A stretch of 64,000 nt of DNA from Pedobacter rhodius (GTDB lineage Bacteria; Bacteroidota; Bacteroidia; Sphingobacteriales; Sphingobacteriaceae): the NCBI RefSeq assembly GCF_027213645.1, contig NZ_JAPWGL010000003.1:248001-312000 (forward strand), in the 5' to 3' direction. Below are positions 1 through 8,311 of the stretch, piece by piece. Each line of letters begins with the position of its first letter. The stretch's first letter is position 1. The notes under the pieces were generated by a model. The model was not told where the DNA came from. It searched no databases and worked only from the letters and a program-made list of their open reading frames with translations. Made by a program: the position numbers and the translations under genes.

Positions 1-504
1 CGTTTCGGTGATGAAATGAGGAATACGACATATGCAAACGTCATCGGACAAGGTTTAATCTGCCTGGTTCAGGGTTCGTTGCTTAGTTTGTCATTTTTTG
101 TCCTTGGGTATAAGGATCCGATTTTTTGGGGGATTATAACCGCATTTATTTCTTTTGTACCAATTTTAGGACCACCTGTTGTATTTGTACCCGCTGCAAT
201 ACTGCAGATTGCAAACGGAAATAATTTTGCAGGCTGGGCAATGTTAATCTTTGGTTTCGTTGTTATTATCAACATCGATAATGTACTCAGATTTATGATA
301 GCCAAAAAAGTTGGTAATATTCACCCGATAATTACAGTGATTGGCGTAATTATTGGTATTCCATTATTCGGAATATTGGGCCTGGTTTTTGGCCCTCTGC
401 TACTGTCTTATTTTATATTACTCATTAAAATTTATGAAACAAGTACGCTTGCATCAGAAAGATTGGAAAGAATTAAAACAAATAATGAGTATAATGAGTT
501 ATAA
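1..504 (+). CDS. AI-2E family transporter, C-terminal part (5' end outside window)
   Basis: This is an open frame from base 1 that ends in TAA at 502-504, so only the last 167 residues are present. The first methionine codon (16) is internal, because the frame is open and protein-like before it. The fragment is hydrophobic with about four to five membrane segments. It ends with the pattern usual in this permease family: an IDNVLR stretch, then a HP motif, then a glycine-rich GIPLFGILGLVFGPLLL helix. Members are polytopic inner-membrane proteins; some export autoinducer-2 or act as Na+/H+ antiporters, and the substrate cannot be read from sequence. The next genes on the same strand encode YtxH and holin-like envelope proteins. 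The family call is good and the function is open. Confidence 0.85.
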   Translation, partial: RFGDEMRNTTYANVIGQGLICLVQGSLLSLSFFVLGYKDPIFWGIITAFISFVPILGPPVVFVPAAILQIANGNNFAGWAMLIFGFVVIINIDNVLRFMIAKKVGNIHPIITVIGVIIGIPLFGILGLVFGPLLLSYFILLIKIYETSTLASERLERIKTNNEYNEL

Positions 505-567
505 TTATAGCTTAACAATAAAATAGCATCGTTATTTGTAAATGTTAAACCCTTAAAATACATTATT

Positions 568-834
568 ATGAATGATAATTCAAAAGTTATAGTTGCCCTT
601 TTGGCGGGATTAGCTGCAGGAGCTGCGCTAGGAATTTTATTTGCGCCTGAAAAAGGTGAAGAAACACGTGATAAATTAAGTCAATCGTTGAAAGATTTAG
701 GTGATTCGATTAAAGATAAAGCTGCTGATGAAATCAATAATTTATCGAATTTAAAAGATAAAGTCGTTAGCTCAATCAAAACGAAATTGAGAAGTGTTGA
801 AGAAGAATATAGCGACGACGTAGAACACGCATAA
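568..834 (+). CDS. YtxH domain-containing protein
   Basis: This is an 88-residue protein with one N-terminal membrane helix (about residues 7-27) rich in Gly and Ala, followed by APEKGEETRDKL, the usual YtxH signature. A charged, probably helical tail follows (residues 30-88). YtxH proteins are small membrane-anchored proteins linked to general stress in Bacillus; no biochemical activity is established. The gene lies 63 bp after the permease and 51 bp before the holin-like gene, so the four genes up to 1690 look like one envelope-stress type operon. Confidence 0.85.
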   Translation: MNDNSKVIVALLAGLAAGAALGILFAPEKGEETRDKLSQSLKDLGDSIKDKAADEINNLSNLKDKVVSSIKTKLRSVEEEYSDDVEHA

Positions 835-885
835 AAATAAATAATAACCGGTTGTTTAGACGACGCGTTAAACCTCATCTGAATT

Positions 886-1266
886 ATGCAGGAAAACAAA
901 GATAAAAGTATTGAAGATCTGATAGATGACGCAAAAGGCTTTTTAGAAGCCAGGGTTGAACATACCCGACTCCACCTTGTAGAAAAAGGCTCAAAAATTT
1001 TTGCAGATTTAGTTACAAATACTTTTGTAATTGTATGCTTTATATTAGCCTTTTTATTCGGCTCTGTAACACTTGCGCTTTATCTGTCAGATGTTCTGAA
1101 TAGTTATGCAGGTGGATTTGGTTGTGTATCTTTAATTTATATTTTATTAGCGGTAATTGTGTACTTAACTAAAGATAAGTATATAGAGAAAGCTATCATA
1201 AATATTGCAATTAGAAAATATTTTGACAAACTTGCAGATAAGGAGGAAGATGATGAGAAGTTATAA
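886..1266 (+). CDS. Holin superfamily III-like (phage holin family) membrane protein
   Basis: This 126-residue protein has an N-terminal amphipathic segment (about 1-40) and two strong membrane helices (about residues 43-65 and 73-98), then a charged C-terminus. The layout matches the Actinobacterial Holin-X/holin superfamily III family. In Bacteroidota this family is chromosomal and commonly sits beside YtxH genes, so the name does not imply a prophage, and no phage gene is nearby. Its 3' end overlaps the next gene by 14 bp. The role is unknown; membrane stress or envelope integrity is an inference from the neighbours. Confidence 0.7.
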   Translation: MQENKDKSIEDLIDDAKGFLEARVEHTRLHLVEKGSKIFADLVTNTFVIVCFILAFLFGSVTLALYLSDVLNSYAGGFGCVSLIYILLAVIVYLTKDKYIEKAIINIAIRKYFDKLADKEEDDEKL

Positions 1267-1690
1267 AGACATCAGAAATCTTGAAGATCTTCAAGCCAAG
1301 AAAATTGAACTGAAAGTAGAATATATCCTTAAGCAAAATAAGCTAAAGGCAGATACTAAAAACTTTTTTCACCAGTTTACTTTAGGTTCGTTAATTAAAA
1401 AGTACGCCACGCCCGGCAATCTTTTTAAAGTAGATGATAAATTAAATTTAAGTGGAACAGCAATGTCTTTGCTACTGCCGATGTTTATGAATAAAACTTT
1501 ATTCAGAGGCGCAGGATTTTTAACAAAGGCGGCTGTCGGGTTAATTTCTGGTAAGGTTGGAAAATCTTTAGATGCAGAACACCTATCTGCTATATTTAAC
1601 TCTGTTAAAGGCTTCTTTACCAAGAAAAAGGATAAAAAAGATAAAAAATTTATTGATTATGGTATTCCACCAGACAGTGAGACCTATTAG
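1253..1690 (+). CDS. Conserved hypothetical protein of the YtxH/holin operon
   Basis: I place the start at ATG 1253. A perfect AGGAGG (1241-1246) lies six bases upstream, which is notable because Bacteroidota genes usually lack Shine-Dalgarno sites; ATG 1250 is the alternative. The 145-residue product starts with a charged helix (MRSYKDIRNLEDLQAKK), has a central hydrophobic, glycine-containing part (about residues 65-120) and ends in a lysine-rich tail (KKKDKKDKK). It starts inside the preceding gene, so translation is probably coupled. I recognise no domain. It is plausibly a membrane-associated partner of the holin-like protein. A strong terminator follows at 1747. Confidence 0.75.
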   Translation: MRSYKDIRNLEDLQAKKIELKVEYILKQNKLKADTKNFFHQFTLGSLIKKYATPGNLFKVDDKLNLSGTAMSLLLPMFMNKTLFRGAGFLTKAAVGLISGKVGKSLDAEHLSAIFNSVKGFFTKKKDKKDKKFIDYGIPPDSETY

Positions 1691-1746
1691 TTCATTGGTC
1701 AACGGTTCATTCTTTAGGATGCCCAGATAAGGAGTGCTTAAAATAT

Positions 1747-1780
1747 AAAGCCACTTAGCAAAATGCTAAGTGGCTTTTTT
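1747..1780. terminator. Strong hairpin terminator between convergent genes
   Basis: A perfect 14-bp inverted repeat (1747-1760 and 1764-1777, loop AAA) runs into a T tract at 1775-1780. It closes the plus-strand YtxH operon. Because the left arm begins AAA it can also act on the aspS transcript coming from the other side. Confidence 0.85.
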
Positions 1781-1838
1781 GTGTTTATCTTTTGCTATTT
1801 GTAACCAATAAACAAATGCCTAATGAACCATTTAACAA

Positions 1839-3584
1839 CTATAAATCCGTTTTAATTTTAAGTTCTTTTAGCTGCTTTTCGTCAATTGTACTAGGACTAT
1901 CAATCATTACATCTCTTCCTGAATTATTTTTAGGGAAAGCAATTACATCACGAATTGAATCCAGGCCTGCAAAAATTGACGTTAGGCGGTCGAAACCAAA
2001 AGCAATACCGCCATGAGGAGGTGCGCCGAACTCAAAAGCATCCATTAAGAACCCAAATTGTTTTTGAGCTTCTTCTGTACTGAAACCTAAATGTTTAAAC
2101 ATTAAAGCTTGTAACGCTCTATCGTGGATACGGATAGAACCACCACCAATCTCTGTTCCGTTAATCACCATATCGTATGCATTAGCACGAACGTTTTTAG
2201 GATCTGTATCCAGCAAAGCAATATCTTCCGGTTTTGGAGAAGTAAAGGGATGGTGCATTGCATGGTAACGTTCAGTTTCCTCATCCCACTCCAAGAGCGG
2301 AAAATCTAATACCCAAAGCGCAGAGAAAGTATTTTTATCACGTAAACCTAAACGATTGCCCATTTCTAACCGAAGTTCGTTTAACTGCTTACGCACCTTA
2401 TCGGTTGAACCGGCAAGCACTAAAATTAAATCGCCTTTTTCTGTTGCAAAAGCTTCACTCCATTGTTTTAAATCTTCTTCATTAAAAAATTTATCTACAG
2501 AAGATTTAATTGTTCCATCTTCATTATGACGGGCATAAATTAAGCCTGTAGCACCAATTTGCGGGCGTTTAACAAAATCAGTTAGCTCATCTAATTGTTT
2601 ACGGGTATAACTGGCTGCACCTTTTGCATTAATACCTACAACCAGTTCAGCGCCATCGAAAACAGGGAAACCTTTGCCTTTTACCAAATCATTAAGTTCT
2701 ACAAACTGCATTGCAAAACGGGTATCAGGTTTATCCGATCCGTATAAACGCATCGCATCTGCATATTGCATACGAGGAACTTCCGGCAAATCGTAATTGC
2801 GGACTTCTTTAAATAAAGTGCGGATTAAACCTTCAAATGTATTTAGAATATCCTCCTGTTCGATGAAAGACATTTCACAATCTATCTGTGTAAACTCAGG
2901 CTGGCGATCTGCTCTTAAATCTTCATCTCTGAAACATTTTACAATCTGGAAGTACCTGTCGAAGCCAGACACCATAAGCAATTGCTTAAAGGTTTGCGGT
3001 GATTGAGGCAGTGCGTAAAACTCACCGGCATTCATACGGCTAGGCACAACAAAATCACGTGCACCTTCTGGCGTAGATTTAATTAAAACCGGAGTTTCTA
3101 CTTCGATAAAATCTAACGCATCTAAATAACGGCGAACCGATTGAGCCATTTTATGGCGCAAAACCAGGTTATTACGAACCGGATTACGGCGCAAATCCAG
3201 GTAACGGTATTTCATGCGTAATTCATCACCGCCATCTGTTTCATCGTCAATTAAGAATGGTGGTAACTTTGCAGCGTTAAGCACTTCTAATGCAGAAATT
3301 TTAATTTCCACATCACCGGTTGACATTTTTGGATTTTTGTTGCTACGCTCTACAACGGTACCAGTCGCCTTAATTACAAACTCGCGTCCTAAAGTACGTG
3401 CAGCTTCGCAAAGTGCACGATTATCATCCATGTTAAAAACCAATTGAGTAATACCATAACGATCGCGAATGTCTATAAAAGTCATCCCGCCCAAATCTCT
3501 TGATTTTTGTACCCAACCACACAGGGTTACACTGTCGCCTAAATTTTCAAGGCTTAATGCACCGCAAGTTACTGTTCTTAACAT
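1839..3584 (-). CDS. aspS: Aspartate--tRNA ligase
   Basis: This 581-residue class II aminoacyl-tRNA synthetase charges tRNA-Asp with aspartate. An N-terminal OB-fold anticodon-binding domain (about 1-105) comes first. Motif 2 is visible as [18 protein letters not shown] (residues 218-235), and motif 3 as GIAFGFDRL near residue 540. The length and the insertion between motifs 2 and 3 (about residues 280-420, GAD-like) fit the bacterial type rather than the shorter archaeal/eukaryotic type. The ATG at 3584 agrees with the usual N-terminus ([10 protein letters not shown]). A -7 box lies 24 bp upstream, so the leader is short. It converges on the YtxH operon. Confidence 0.98.
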   Translation of the reverse strand: MLRTVTCGALSLENLGDSVTLCGWVQKSRDLGGMTFIDIRDRYGITQLVFNMDDNRALCEAARTLGREFVIKATGTVVERSNKNPKMSTGDVEIKISALEVLNAAKLPPFLIDDETDGGDELRMKYRYLDLRRNPVRNNLVLRHKMAQSVRRYLDALDFIEVETPVLIKSTPEGARDFVVPSRMNAGEFYALPQSPQTFKQLLMVSGFDRYFQIVKCFRDEDLRADRQPEFTQIDCEMSFIEQEDILNTFEGLIRTLFKEVRNYDLPEVPRMQYADAMRLYGSDKPDTRFAMQFVELNDLVKGKGFPVFDGAELVVGINAKGAASYTRKQLDELTDFVKRPQIGATGLIYARHNEDGTIKSSVDKFFNEEDLKQWSEAFATEKGDLILVLAGSTDKVRKQLNELRLEMGNRLGLRDKNTFSALWVLDFPLLEWDEETERYHAMHHPFTSPKPEDIALLDTDPKNVRANAYDMVINGTEIGGGSIRIHDRALQALMFKHLGFSTEEAQKQFGFLMDAFEFGAPPHGGIAFGFDRLTSIFAGLDSIRDVIAFPKNNSGRDVMIDSPSTIDEKQLKELKIKTDL

Positions 3585-3607
3585 ATTTGTAATTCTAAAT
3601 TAAGCGG

Positions 3608-3615
3608 CAAAAATA
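3608..3615 (-). promoter_or_regulatory. Candidate -7 promoter element for aspS
   Basis: On the minus strand this reads TATTTTTG, an exact match to the Bacteroidota TAnnTTTG -7 consensus. It would give a leader of roughly 15-20 nt before the aspS ATG. I see no clear TTTG -33 box at the right spacing. Confidence 0.5.
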
Positions 3616-3697
3616 CCGATTTTGTTTTAAAGTTTGGCAGGGAAGATTTAAGGAAATTTTTTAATAGAGGCCCTGTATTAAAAAGGACTTGAAACCT

Positions 3698-4102
3698 TTA
3701 GTATTTTTCCTCCAGAACCACTTCTACCGCGATAACTTTCCATTCATTATCGATATTTTTCCAGTGAAAAATTTCTTCTGTTTGAATGGTTTGCTTTTTA
3801 GATAACAGCAATAACTTCGACCTGATAATTATCGATTTGCGGGCAATTTTCTCTGTAAAAACTTCGTTTTCGAAAGAAGATTTTATGCGATAATGACTGG
3901 TTTCCATTCGCTTTATTCTTCTGAAATACCTTTCTATATCATTGGAATAGTCTTTTTTATCTAATTTTATTCCATCAGCCCGGGTATATGTAAAAGATTC
4001 ATCAAAAATTGATGTATAGGTCGTTGCATCCCTACTTTCTAAAGCGGCATTGGCTTTTTTGTGAAGTTCGTTAATTGCAGAAATTATTAAATCGGTTTCC
4101 AT
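3698..4102 (-). CDS. Nuclear transport factor 2 (SnoaL/DUF4440-like) family protein
   Basis: This is a 134-residue cytoplasmic protein with no signal peptide. It has the pattern of NTF2-like folds: an N-terminal helix with ALESRDATTYTSIFDESFTYTRADG, a central helix with YFRRIKRME, and C-terminal beta strands ending EEIFHWKNIDNEWKVIAVEVV. NTF2-like proteins range from small enzymes to ligand-binding or assembly domains, so no substrate can be given. It stands alone between aspS and the divergently transcribed sigma factor gene. Confidence 0.65.
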   Translation of the reverse strand: METDLIISAINELHKKANAALESRDATTYTSIFDESFTYTRADGIKLDKKDYSNDIERYFRRIKRMETSHYRIKSSFENEVFTEKIARKSIIIRSKLLLLSKKQTIQTEEIFHWKNIDNEWKVIAVEVVLEEKY

Positions 4103-4261
4103 AGCATGAAGTTAATTCTTTGTTTCAGGTTTTCAAATTTATGATGATAAGGTTACCTGATTTCCACAGAACAAACTTAGTTTATCTATTCAGAACTTTT
4201 TTTCTACCTTGATGCAACGTTTTAAAATCCCTTATGTCTTATAATCAGAATATTCAAAATT

Positions 4262-4819
4262 TTGGAAGCTGTTTACGTCGATAAAAACCTGGAACTTGTA
4301 CAAGAATGCATGCGTGGCAGCAGAGCAGCACAGTTTGAATTGTATAAACTGTATGCTAAAGCGATGTACAATGTTGCGCTGCGCATTTTAAATTATGAGG
4401 AAGAGGCTGAAGATGTTTTACAGGAAGCATTTTTAGATGCATTTACCAGAATTGTTGATTTCAGGCAGGAAACGACTTTCGGACTTTGGCTAAAACAGAT
4501 TGTGATAAACAAGTCTATTAATTACCTCCGCAAACGCAAATTTGAGTTTGTGGGTACTGATGAGGTTTCGGAAGTTCCTGATGAAGTTAGTGCAGATGAA
4601 TATGAAGTGCAATTGCAGGCTGACGAAATCAGAAAAGCCATAACACAATTGCCCGATGGTTACCGGGTGGTTTTGAGTTTGTACCTTTTAGAAGGCTACG
4701 ATCACGAAGAAATCGCACACATTTTAAAAATAAGTGAAAATACAAGCCGCACACAATATATGCGGGCAAAAAAGAAGTTAAAGAATATTTTAGAACAGAA
4801 AGGGATGAGAGATGAATAA
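4262..4819 (+). CDS. ECF-type RNA polymerase sigma factor
   Basis: This 185-residue sigma-70 family regulator has region 2 at about residues 25-90 (EEEAEDVLQEAFLDAF is region 2.2) and region 4 at about 120-178 with a helix-turn-helix (YDHEEIAHILKISENTSRTQYMRAKKKL). The frame has no ATG before protein-like sequence: the best start is TTG 4262, with TAA upstream at 4223. An ATG at 4234 opens a different frame and makes a 16-codon peptide overlapping the TTG. The stop overlaps the next gene by 8 bp, typical of a sigma/anti-sigma pair. The targets are unknown; the third gene of the cluster (5531) is the obvious candidate. Confidence 0.92.
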   Translation: MEAVYVDKNLELVQECMRGSRAAQFELYKLYAKAMYNVALRILNYEEEAEDVLQEAFLDAFTRIVDFRQETTFGLWLKQIVINKSINYLRKRKFEFVGTDEVSEVPDEVSADEYEVQLQADEIRKAITQLPDGYRVVLSLYLLEGYDHEEIAHILKISENTSRTQYMRAKKKLKNILEQKGMRDE

Positions 4820-5357
4820 CAGATTAGAAACCTTCGTTAAAGAAAATCGGAAAGATTTCGATGTTTTTGAACCGTCGGCAAGCCTTTGGGCAAAAATTGA
4901 ACTGGAATTAGATGCCAGGCAAACGATAGAAAAAAAGAATCAAAAAAAGCCGGTAAAGCTGTATTTATGGATGAGTGCAGCGGCAGCTATCGTAGTTGTT
5001 TTCAGTTTAGTTTGGCTGTACGCAGGAAGATCTCGAAATCACGATTTAGAAATCGCTGACGTTAACGCCGCAGCAGCAAAAAAAGAAATTCAGTTTGCAA
5101 GCTTAATTACAGAGAAGAGAGATAGCCTTGCAATTTTTGCTTCAGCAAATCCTGATTTGTATAAAAAGTTTACGGATGATTTAAAGAAACTGGATGAAGA
5201 TTATGAAAGGCTAAAAGCTGAGTTGCCAACTACACCAAATCAGGTTTTCGTGGTGAAGGCGATGGTAAAAAACCGCGAAATTCAGTTAAACTTATTAAAA
5301 CAACAATTATTAATTATTAACCAGGTAGACGATTATAAAAAAGTTAATCAGATATAG
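4812..5357 (+). CDS. Putative single-pass anti-sigma-like membrane protein
   Basis: This 181-residue protein has a cytoplasmic N-terminus containing FVKENRKDFDVFEPSASLWAKI (about 8-29), one membrane helix (about 53-70) and a helical, charged extracytoplasmic part (about 75-178). The N-terminal motif and the overlap with the sigma gene are what is expected of Bacteroidota ECF partners that hold the sigma factor at the inner membrane. I see no zinc-binding HxxxCxxC motif, so it is not a ZAS-type anti-sigma factor. The anti-sigma role is an inference from context. Confidence 0.75.
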   Translation: MNNRLETFVKENRKDFDVFEPSASLWAKIELELDARQTIEKKNQKKPVKLYLWMSAAAAIVVVFSLVWLYAGRSRNHDLEIADVNAAAAKKEIQFASLITEKRDSLAIFASANPDLYKKFTDDLKKLDEDYERLKAELPTTPNQVFVVKAMVKNREIQLNLLKQQLLIINQVDDYKKVNQI

Positions 5358-5437
5358 GTTAAAGGTAAAAGCTTCAAGAATAAAGCACAATCAAAATTGG
5401 CTACATCGCCTTGATACTTGATACTTAATACCTGACA
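5358..5437. repeat. Two heptanucleotide-period tracts
   Basis: The first tract, 5358-5385, reads as four 7-mers ending in AAG (gttaaag, gtaaaag, cttcaag, aataaag). The second, 5410-5437, reads as cttgata twice, then cttaata and cctgaca. Both lie directly after the one-helix protein gene. The same words recur elsewhere in the window (51885-52006). Confidence 0.6.
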
Positions 5438-5530
5438 CCAAATTAATACCATTAACATGCGCTCACCACATTTATAGGCCTGAATCGGTCGGCAGGTTTA
5501 GGACATATAAATGTTTAACAATTAAAACAA

Positions 5531-6820
5531 ATGAAAACAATAAAATTATTATTAGCCTTTATGGCTTTCATCGCCGTAAAAACGAATGCCCAACAAGGTG
5601 TTTTGGTCAGTAGTCCTGCAGAAACTTATGCAGTTAATAGTGCAACGAGTACAAGAGTTAATTCAGTTGTAACAAGTTCAAATGATATTCAATCAGGTAG
5701 TGATGCAGAACGCTCCAAGAATTTCAGCAAAACATTTAGTGTAGATAATGGCGATAAAATTAGCCTTAACAATCAATATGGTTCTATGGTAATTAAAACC
5801 TGGGACAGAAAAGAAGTTAAAGTAGATGTAGAAATTAAAGCCTACAGCAATTCTGACAAAGATGTTCAAAAATTAATTGATGAGGTGAGCATTGATGCGA
5901 ATAAAACCGGGGATCTGGTTTCTGTTAAAACAAATATGAACGATGGAAACGGAAATTACGGAAGAAAATCGAGAAACGGCGTTACTACCTGGAGACGGGA
6001 AATTAAAGTAAATTACGTAGTTTACATGCCTGCCGCAAATGCTTTAACAGCACAGCAGCAATATGGAAGTATAGACCTTGGCGATTTTTCAGGCCCTACT
6101 TCATTAAAAGTTCAGTATGGAAATTTAACCGCCGGAAATTTAAGTAGCACCAATAACTACCTTTATGTTGAATACGGGAAAATGACGGTACAGAGTTTAA
6201 ATACGGCAGTTGTTAAACATGAATATGGTGGTGGGATTAGTATTGGCTCAGTTGGCACCTTACAATTAGATGCAGAATATGTTCCGGTTAATGTTAACAC
6301 GATTTCAAAATCAGCCAATATTAAAATTCAATATGGTGCAGGTTTAACTGTAGGTTCAATTGGTGGTAATTTGTTATTGAACAGTGAATATGCTAAGGTT
6401 AATATCAACAGTATTAAAGGAAACACTGTAATTAAACAAAGTTATAGTAGTTTAACACTCGCAAGCGTCGGTAAACTTTCATTAAAAACTGAATATACAA
6501 ATGTAACGCTCGGAAGTCTGAATGGCGATGCTATAATCGACATGGATTACAACAGGCTGAGTGTAAACGAAATTACCGCTGCGTGTAAGAATTTTAACTT
6601 CACAGGTGAATATGCTAGTGTTGGATTAGGTTTCAGTGATAATTATAATGCTAACTTTAATATTTCTACAACTTATGCCGGTTTCAAGTATGGTTCTAAT
6701 GTAACATCTAAACTGGTTAGCGATGATGATGAAAATAAAAGATATACCGGAAAAATTGGGAACGGTGGTTCGTCGACTCTTAGTTTGAAAACCGAATATG
6801 GCGCAGTAACTTTTAAATAA
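5531..6820 (+). CDS. Secreted DUF4097-like protein with an 18-residue tyrosine repeat
   Basis: This 429-residue protein has a signal peptide (about 1-20, cleavage after TNA). Residues 60-165 resemble the start of DUF4097-type beta proteins (FSVDNGDKISLNNQYG; WDRKEVKVDVEI). From residue 178 on, a Tyr, usually in QYG, EYG or EY, recurs at 178, 196, 215, 232, 250, 268, 287, 305, 322, 340, 361 and 382, a step of 17-21. This implies a regular beta-helix with one tyrosine per turn. I infer a location in the periplasm or on the outer surface. It is the third gene after the ECF sigma factor and its partner and may be their regulatory target or sensor. No enzyme residues are apparent. Confidence 0.75.
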   Translation: MKTIKLLLAFMAFIAVKTNAQQGVLVSSPAETYAVNSATSTRVNSVVTSSNDIQSGSDAERSKNFSKTFSVDNGDKISLNNQYGSMVIKTWDRKEVKVDVEIKAYSNSDKDVQKLIDEVSIDANKTGDLVSVKTNMNDGNGNYGRKSRNGVTTWRREIKVNYVVYMPAANALTAQQQYGSIDLGDFSGPTSLKVQYGNLTAGNLSSTNNYLYVEYGKMTVQSLNTAVVKHEYGGGISIGSVGTLQLDAEYVPVNVNTISKSANIKIQYGAGLTVGSIGGNLLLNSEYAKVNINSIKGNTVIKQSYSSLTLASVGKLSLKTEYTNVTLGSLNGDAIIDMDYNRLSVNEITAACKNFNFTGEYASVGLGFSDNYNANFNISTTYAGFKYGSNVTSKLVSDDDENKRYTGKIGNGGSSTLSLKTEYGAVTFK

Positions 6821-6848
6821 GCATTTAAACCAAACAGATAATAAATTT

Positions 6849-6880
6849 AAGTCCTGCCATCTATTTGGCAGGACTTTTTT
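6849..6880 (+). terminator. Intrinsic terminator after the sigma/DUF4097-like cluster
   Basis: A perfect 11-bp stem (6849-6859 with 6866-6876, six-base loop) is followed by six T residues. It lies 28 bp after the stop codon at 6820. Confidence 0.85.
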
Positions 6881-6894
6881 ATATTTAACCTGCA

Positions 6895-7452
6895 ATGAAA
6901 ATTCACATTTTTACTTTTTTCCTTTTTTCATCCACACTAGCCCGCGCCCAAACAGCCCCTGTAAAATGGGCCACTCAGGAAACTTTTTTTGAAGATTTAG
7001 TTGGACAGGACTTACCTGATTTTAAAGGCGAGACTTTAGCCGGAAAACCTTTTTCTAAACAAAACCTAAAAAATCAAATCGTGCTGGTTAATTTCTGGTT
7101 TGAAGAATGCCCGCCCTGCATCAAAGAAATCCCCGAACTTAATAAGTTTGTTGATAGATATAAAAATGAACAAATCCGGTTCATTGCCATTACCTATGAT
7201 GAGCCGAAGAAAGCAGAAAAGTTTAGCAAAAAGATTGGCTATAAATATGAGGTAATCTTTTTATCACGCGATGAAATCAGGAAGCTAAATATTAATCACG
7301 GTTATCCTTCTAATATTTTAGTGGGGCATGATGGTAAAATAATTAAAGCAATAAGCTCCGTTTCGTTCAGTGATGAACTACCTGCTGTAAAGGCGCAAAC
7401 CATAGATTTTGAGGCGAAACTTAAAGCTGAAATTTTAAAGGTAAGCAAATAA
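6895..7452 (+). CDS. TlpA/thioredoxin-like thiol-disulfide protein
   Basis: This 185-residue exported protein has a signal peptide to about residue 19 (ending ARAQ). The redoxin core has FWFEECPPCIKEIPEL, with an active-site pair C72-P-P-C75. Further on, GYPSNILVG carries the cis-proline loop typical of thioredoxin folds. The expected role is disulfide reduction or exchange in the periplasm (cytochrome c maturation or oxidative repair type); the partner cannot be named. It starts only 15 bp after the upstream terminator, so its promoter must overlap that terminator, or read-through supplies it. Confidence 0.85.
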   Translation: MKIHIFTFFLFSSTLARAQTAPVKWATQETFFEDLVGQDLPDFKGETLAGKPFSKQNLKNQIVLVNFWFEECPPCIKEIPELNKFVDRYKNEQIRFIAITYDEPKKAEKFSKKIGYKYEVIFLSRDEIRKLNINHGYPSNILVGHDGKIIKAISSVSFSDELPAVKAQTIDFEAKLKAEILKVSK

Positions 7453-7480
7453 TTATTTAAACTAAAGCAGATAAAATGTG

Positions 7481-7512
7481 TTGAGTAATTCAAACAGCTT
7501 TTTATATCTTCG
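7481..7512 (+). promoter_or_regulatory. Candidate promoter of the TerC gene
   Basis: TTG at 7481 and TATCTTCG at 7505-7512 (one mismatch to TAnnTTTG) are separated by 21 bp, the normal Bacteroidota spacing. The start codon follows at 7532. Confidence 0.45.
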
Positions 7513-7531
7513 CCTTATCAGATAAATAAAT

Positions 7532-8311
7532 ATGGATTTTTTAAGTACACCGGAAGCCTGGATTTCATTAATAACACTTACTGTTCTGGAAATCGTTTTA
7601 GGCATTGATAATATTGTTTTTATCTCTATCCTTTCAGGAAAACTTCCGGCAAATCAGCAAAAGAAAGCAAGGCAACTGGGATTAGGTTTAGCCATGATTA
7701 CAAGGGTGTTGCTACTATTATCACTAGCCTGGATCATGACCCTTACTTCGCCGTTGTTTAATATCGGGAGTTGGATTGGCATAAATAGCGGCGAATGGTT
7801 TGAAAAATTAGCCATATCCGGCCGTGATTTAATTTTGATAGGCGGAGGGTTATTTCTGATTTATAAAAGCACGCATGAGATACACGACAGATTGGAAGGC
7901 GAAGAAGATGAGGAGGGAAAAACCAAACCAATTTCTTTTTGGGCAACAATTATCCAGATTCTGCTTCTTGATGTTGTTTTCTCTTTAGATTCTGTAATCA
8001 CGGCGGTCGGAATGGCAGAACACATCGAAATTATGATTGCTGCGGTAGTTATTGCTGTTATTATTATGTTATTTTCATCAGGTGCTATCAGTGCTTTTGT
8101 TAACGATCATCCAACGGTTAAAATGCTGGCCCTATCCTTTTTATTGTTAATAGGCGTTTCATTGCTGGCTGAAGGTTTAGACCAACATATACCTAAAGGT
8201 TATGTTTATTTCGCAATGGCATTTTCCGTACTGGTAGAAATGCTTAACCTGAAAATGAAAAAGAATAGTAAAAAACCGATTAAATTAAGAAACACACCTA
8301 AGAAAAATTAA
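7532..8311 (+). CDS. TerC family integral membrane protein
   Basis: This 259-residue protein has about seven membrane helices. Both family acidic motifs are present: EIVLGIDNIVFISIL (Asp26) and LDVVFSLDSVITAVGM (Asp153). TerC/Alx-type proteins are implicated in metal-ion (Mn2+) export or in loading metals into exported proteins; original family members were linked to tellurite resistance, but no other ter genes are here. A charged cytoplasmic loop (EGEEDEEGK, about 121-130) splits the two halves. Its stop codon overlaps the stop of the convergent bestrophin gene by four bases. Confidence 0.92.
   Translation: MDFLSTPEAWISLITLTVLEIVLGIDNIVFISILSGKLPANQQKKARQLGLGLAMITRVLLLLSLAWIMTLTSPLFNIGSWIGINSGEWFEKLAISGRDLILIGGGLFLIYKSTHEIHDRLEGEEDEEGKTKPISFWATIIQILLLDVVFSLDSVITAVGMAEHIEIMIAAVVIAVIIMLFSSGAISAFVNDHPTVKMLALSFLLLIGVSLLAEGLDQHIPKGYVYFAMAFSVLVEMLNLKMKKNSKKPIKLRNTPKKN

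Noticed and set aside
886..1266. Prophage holin
   Set aside because: The family name includes holin, but there is no lysin, capsid or integrase nearby, and the gene sits in a YtxH-type operon usual for chromosomes of this group.
1792..2016. 74-residue plus-strand ORF at the 3' end of aspS
   Set aside because: It is a shadow of aspS on the opposite strand.
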